This document shows positions 5,958 through 8,902 of a stretch of 8,902 nucleotides of DNA, in pieces (position 1 is the stretch's first letter; every line of letters begins with the position of its first letter). The stretch comes from JAVBNO01 sp031551485 (GTDB taxonomy: Bacteria > Bacillota > Clostridia > Oscillospirales > Ruminococcaceae). Location: NCBI GenBank assembly GCA_031551485.1, contig JAVBNO010000034.1, positions 1 through 8,902 of the forward strand, read 5' to 3'. The translations under genes were made by a program, and so were the position numbers. The notes under the pieces are model-generated. The model worked only from the letters and a program-made list of their open reading frames with translations. It had not been told where the DNA came from and made no database searches.

Positions 5958-7148
5958 TTATTGCACAATATCCCGGGTGTCCCGGGCAATCAACAATTCT
6001 TCGTTGGTGGGAATCACCCAAACCTGCACTTTGGAGCTGTCGGTGGTAATACGCTGCTCACTGCTGCCTTTGTTGCGGCTGGGGTCAATTTCAATGCCCA
6101 TAAAGCCAAGGTCGGCGCAGGCGTCCGCCCGAACCTGGGGGTCGTTTTCGCCAATGCCACCAGTGAAGATAACAGCGTCCACACCGCCCATCGCGGCGGC
6201 GTAAGCGCCAATAAACTTTTTAATTTCATAGCGCTGCAGTTCGCAAGCCAGCTTGGCCCGTTTGTTGCCTTCGTTGGCCGCCTTCACCAAATCCCGGTGG
6301 TCGCTGGTAAGGCCGGACACGCCGATATAGCCGGATTTTTTATTCAGGATATTGACCACATCGGAGGCGGAAATGCCCTCACGCTCGGCCAAAAAACTGA
6401 CAATCGAGGGGTCAATGTCTCCCGAGCGGGTACCCATAATGATACCGGCCAAAGGGGTAAAACCCATGGTGGTATCCACCGAGCGGCCCTTGTCAATAGC
6501 GGTGATGGAAGAGCCGTTGCCCAAGTGGACGGTAATGACTTTCAGGCTCTCCAGCGGTTTTTGCAAAATCTCGGCCAGCCGGCCGCTGACGAAGCGGTGG
6601 CTGGTGCCGTGAAAGCCGTAACGACGGATATGATATTTTTCATAATATTCGTAAGGAATAGGATAGATATAGGCCTTTTCGGGCATGGTCTGGTGAAAGG
6701 CGGTGTCACAGACGGCCACCTGGGGCACGCTTTTGTCAAATACAGCCTGGCAGGCCTCAATGGCGGTGACAATGGCAGGATTGTGCAGCGGGGCCAAATC
6801 AGCCATCTCTCGGAAGACATCCAGCACCTCGGGGGTAATGCGCACCGACTTGCTGACTTTTTCGCCACCCTGCACCACCCGGTGTCCAATGGCGGAAATT
6901 TCGCTCAAATCTTTAAGGACAGCCCCTTCGCCGGAAATCAATATTTTCGTCAGCTCTTGAAAAGCCTCCTTGTGGGTGGGGAAAGCCACGGCATAGCTCA
7001 ACTGCCGGCCGTCGCCGGTCTTGTGGGTAATTTGGCCGTCAATGCCAATGCGCTCGCAAAGGCCCTTGGCAATCACAGCTTCATTGGACATGTCGATCAA
7101 TTGATATTTCAGCGAAGAACTGCCTGCATTAATGACTAACACTTTCAT
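5958..7148 (-). CDS. ackA: Acetate kinase
   Basis: Converts acetyl phosphate and ADP to acetate and ATP, and the reverse, in the cytoplasm; with phosphotransacetylase it is the main ATP-yielding acetate route of fermenters. The 396-residue protein is full length. Start at 7148 gives MKVLVINAGSSSLKYQL, the standard N-terminus with Asn7; a TTG three codons earlier is not needed. Active-site residues match the well-studied Methanosarcina enzyme: Arg90 in GHRVVQGG, Asp148 in CDTAFH, Arg241 in GTRSGDIDP, and Glu383/Glu384 in PTNEEL. Other family blocks are RRYGFHGTSH, HLGNGSS and FTGGIGEND. The ribosome site is weak (AAAGAAAG-like, no GGAGG). No phosphotransacetylase gene is adjacent in this window; the neighbour is a divergent tRNA acetate ligase. 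A terminator follows the stop. Confidence 0.97.
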   Translation of the reverse strand: MKVLVINAGSSSLKYQLIDMSNEAVIAKGLCERIGIDGQITHKTGDGRQLSYAVAFPTHKEAFQELTKILISGEGAVLKDLSEISAIGHRVVQGGEKVSKSVRITPEVLDVFREMADLAPLHNPAIVTAIEACQAVFDKSVPQVAVCDTAFHQTMPEKAYIYPIPYEYYEKYHIRRYGFHGTSHRFVSGRLAEILQKPLESLKVITVHLGNGSSITAIDKGRSVDTTMGFTPLAGIIMGTRSGDIDPSIVSFLAEREGISASDVVNILNKKSGYIGVSGLTSDHRDLVKAANEGNKRAKLACELQRYEIKKFIGAYAAAMGGVDAVIFTGGIGENDPQVRADACADLGFMGIEIDPSRNKGSSEQRITTDSSKVQVWVIPTNEELLIARDTRDIVQ

Positions 7149-7167
7149 GGTAACCAACCAACTTTCT

Positions 7168-7196
7168 TTGTAGCAAATTATATGGTACTATATTAT
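7168..7196 (+). promoter_or_regulatory. Candidate promoter for the tRNA(Met) acetate ligase gene
   Basis: TTGTAG (7168-7173), 17 bases, TATTAT (7191-7196). It overlaps the candidate ackA promoter on the other strand, so the two RNA polymerase sites would exclude each other. Predicted leader is about 70 bases. Confidence 0.5.
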
Positions 7197-7218
7197 TACA
7201 TTGTGAGAAAAAAAACAA
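7190..7218 (-). promoter_or_regulatory. Candidate ackA promoter
   Basis: On the minus strand TTGTTT (7218-7213), 17 bases, TAATAT (7195-7190). A perfect TATAAT also lies at 7182-7177 but lacks a good -35 at the right distance. Which is used cannot be told; both lie in the AT-rich gap between the divergent genes. Confidence 0.4.
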
Positions 7219-7271
7219 GGCAAATATGTCCATCTATACACTTGTAAAGGCGGCAGAAAAGGGGAGAGCAC

Positions 7272-8474
7272 ATGAAAATAGCCGGCATTGTGGCCGAATA
7301 CAATCCTTTTCATAACGGCCACGCTTATCACATTGCCGCCACCAAAGCGGCCGGCTCCACCCACATTGTAGCGGTGATGGGCGGATTGTTTTTGCAGCGC
7401 GGCGCCCCCGCCCTGCTGGATAAAAAATACCGGGTGGAGGCGGCGCTGCATCATGGCGTCGATCTGGTGGTGGAGCTGCCTTTGCCCTATGCCATGGCCG
7501 TGTCGGAACGGTTCGCCTTTGGCGCTGTGGCAACGCTGGCGGCGCTGGGCTGCGTGGATATGCTCAGCTTTGGCAGCGAAGCGGGGGATATTGCCCCCTT
7601 AGCCCAGGCGGTCAAATGGATCGAAGACCCCCGGGTCACCGCCCGGCTCCAGTCATATTTGGGCAAAGGCGTCACTTTCGCCGCCGCCCGCCAAAAAGCG
7701 GTGGAGGCGGTGGCCGGCTCGGCAATCGGCAAACTGCTGGAAAGCCCCAACAATATTCTGGGCATCGAATATATGCGCAAACTGGCGGCTCTCAACACCC
7801 CTATCCAGCCGTTTACACTCCGTCGCCAGGGCGCAGGCCACGACGCCCCCTTGGGCGCTCATCCCTTTGCCAGCGCCTCGGCCATACGGGCCCTTGTGGA
7901 AGCAGGGGATATTGCGGCTGCCCTTGCCCTTGTACCGCCGGCCATGGCGGACGCCCTCCAAAAAGCGATGCAAAGGGGAGAGGCTCCCATTCTCCTGAAG
8001 CGGGTGGAGCTGGCGGTGCTGTCCTCGCTGCGGCGGCTGTCGCCGGAGGAGTTGGCCCGCCTGCCCGACCTTTCCGAAGGGCTAGAACACAAGCTGTACA
8101 CCGCCATTCGCAAAGCCACAACCCTGGAGGAACTGTACGTACTGTGTAAATCCAAACGGTACCCTCTGGCCCGCTTACGCCGGTTGGTGCTGTCGGCCTT
8201 TTTGGGGGTGGATGGCGCGCTATGCCGCCGCCTTCCGCCCTACATCCGGGTGTTGGGTGTCGGTCCCGGCGGGGCGCAAGTTCTTGCCGAAGCGAAAAAA
8301 AATGCTGTGCTTCCGCTCTCCCACTCACTGGCCAAGCTGGAGGCCCTCGGCGGTGACGCGGCTCTTTTCGCCAAGCTGGAGGCCTCCGCTGCCGATCAAT
8401 ATGCGCTGATGCAGCCGGTCGCCAGCGTCTGTGGTGGCGAGTATACCCGCCGCATGGTCAAAATTGAAGAGTAG
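7272..8474 (+). CDS. tmcAL: tRNA(Met) cytidine acetate ligase (TmcAL, YlbM/DUF795 family)
   Basis: Cytoplasmic nucleotidyltransferase-fold enzyme that activates acetate with ATP to acetyl-AMP and acetylates the wobble cytidine (C34) of elongator tRNA(Met), aiding AUG decoding. The 400-residue length is close to the Bacillus protein. The N-terminus GIVAEYNPFHNGHAYHI contains the HxGH nucleotide motif (His14, Gly16, His17). Further family blocks are VAVMGGLFLQRGAPALLDK, DLVVELPLPYA, SFGSEAGDI, SPNNILGIEYM, QPFTLRRQGAGH, ASAIRALV and, near the C-terminus, KRYPLARLRRLVLSAFLG. One departure is MGG where relatives I recall have MSG. ATG at 7272 is preceded by GGGGAG (7261-7266). It is divergent from ackA, whose product is the substrate of this enzyme. 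No clear terminator follows; the repeat array begins about 45 bases after the stop. Confidence 0.93.
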   Translation: MKIAGIVAEYNPFHNGHAYHIAATKAAGSTHIVAVMGGLFLQRGAPALLDKKYRVEAALHHGVDLVVELPLPYAMAVSERFAFGAVATLAALGCVDMLSFGSEAGDIAPLAQAVKWIEDPRVTARLQSYLGKGVTFAAARQKAVEAVAGSAIGKLLESPNNILGIEYMRKLAALNTPIQPFTLRRQGAGHDAPLGAHPFASASAIRALVEAGDIAAALALVPPAMADALQKAMQRGEAPILLKRVELAVLSSLRRLSPEELARLPDLSEGLEHKLYTAIRKATTLEELYVLCKSKRYPLARLRRLVLSAFLGVDGALCRRLPPYIRVLGVGPGGAQVLAEAKKNAVLPLSHSLAKLEALGGDAALFAKLEASAADQYALMQPVASVCGGEYTRRMVKIEE

Positions 8475-8517
8475 CAAAGGCATAACGCCCGCCCGCCAGG
8501 CGGCTGACTTGGCTGTA

Positions 8518-8766
8518 ATGGCACCAACGCTTTTTCTTCACCCTTCGCACCTCAAAATCAGACCCAAAACAGTCTCCCCAAAGGCCAGGCGTTTCCTGCG
8601 CACCTATGCCCTCGCCCTAAGGATGGGGGTGGGGGAAACCATGTGGTTTCCCTTAAAAATGTTTTTGCATACTTTTTGCGTCAAAAAGTATGGGTCGGTC
8701 GCGGCTCAAGCGACAGGCCATATGCCTGCCGGAGCGGCTGTACGTCTGCGGTATTTTAATTCAAAA
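8518..8766 (+). repeat. Palindrome-rich 249-bp intergenic repeat, copy B
   Basis: First unit of a tandem pair. It is collinear with copy A with no gap across the whole unit, and its right part continues directly into copy C with a period of exactly 249 bases. Palindromes are at 8633-8652 (9-bp arms), 8668-8692 (11-bp arms) and 8698-8714 (5-bp arms). The segment 8607-8635 also has C-runs facing G-runs (CCCTCGCCC with GGGGGTGGGGG), able to pair with two wobbles. No reading frame is shared with copy A: a change at 8681 puts a stop in the minus-strand frame open in A. Confidence 0.88.
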
Positions 8767-8902
8767 TCGGTACTAGCCTTTTCCCTTCACCGCTTGCACC
8801 CCAGATCAGAACCAAACCCGTTTTCCCCAAAGGCCAGGCGTTTCCTGTGCACCTATGCCCTCGCCCTAAGGATGGGGGTGGGGGAAACCATGTGGTTTCC
8901 CT
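8767..8902 (+). repeat. Palindrome-rich 249-bp intergenic repeat, copy C (cut by the window end)
   Basis: Tandem continuation of copy B. Over 8829-8902 it differs from B (8580-8653) at one position in 74. Only the first palindrome (8882-8901) is inside the window. The left part (8767-8828) is more diverged from B, but 8809-8828 resembles copy A (GAACCAAA block). The array may continue beyond the window. Confidence 0.85.

Noticed and set aside
5946..7139. Long open plus-strand frame of 397 residues opposite ackA
   Set aside because: It mirrors the acetate kinase gene, whose catalytic residues are all intact on the minus strand. The translation is Gly/His/Asn-rich with no domain and no ribosome site.
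7149..7157. TTG start for ackA three codons upstream
   Set aside because: The ATG at 7148 gives the standard acetate kinase N-terminus MKVLVINAGSSS, and the TTG has no better ribosome site.
8475..8517. Terminator of tmcAL in the GC-rich stretch after its stop
   Set aside because: CCGC/GCGG with a 3-base loop is only 4 bp and has no U-tract next to it.
8518..8902. CRISPR array
   Set aside because: The unit is 249 bases with no short repeat-spacer alternation; the sequence between palindromes is itself repeated.

Overview
The window reads as chromosome of a Gram-positive Clostridia-type bacterium (Bacillota), probably of the Oscillospiraceae/Ruminococcaceae kind. This rests on a class B sortase, a lipobox-bearing ABC solute-binding lipoprotein, strong AGGAGG ribosome binding sites, U-tract hairpin terminators, the pairing of acetate kinase with a TmcAL-type tRNA ligase, and fairly GC-rich coding DNA with AT-rich promoters. 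The genus cannot be fixed from sequence alone.

Layout, left to right. (1) 2-955 (+): the 3' part of a class B sortase gene, closed by a strong terminator. (2) 1119-1400 (+): a one-gene unit with its own sigma-A promoter, encoding a 93-residue membrane-anchored acidic protein with an AT-hook-like C-terminus. (3) 1516-3947 (+): a promoter-operon-terminator unit for a polar amino acid ABC importer (lipoprotein, permease, ATPase). (4) 3998-5445 (-): two adjacent half-size TSUP (TauE/SafE) membrane genes, and upstream of them an ICMT/PEMT-type membrane methyltransferase. A terminator hairpin between the methyltransferase and the first TSUP half contains that gene's ribosome binding site, and its TTG start lies in the U-tract. 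(5) 5446-5947: gene-free DNA with one copy of a palindrome-rich 249-bp repeat, then the ackA terminator. (6) 5958-7148 (-): acetate kinase, divergent from (7) 7272-8474 (+): tRNA(Met) cytidine acetate ligase (TmcAL). (8) 8475-8902: gene-free DNA with two more copies of the repeat in tandem, the second cut by the window end.

Functionally, the importer is a self-contained three-gene unit. AckA makes or uses acetate in energy metabolism and TmcAL uses acetate directly to modify tRNA, so the divergent pair shares a metabolite. The TSUP halves probably form one heteromeric anion permease.

The most unusual signal is the repeat family: three same-orientation copies with a 249-bp tandem period, three internal palindromes, and all observed substitutions outside the palindrome arms. 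Copies flank the ackA-tmcAL block as direct repeats. It looks like a structured noncoding element, but I cannot tell whether it is already catalogued.
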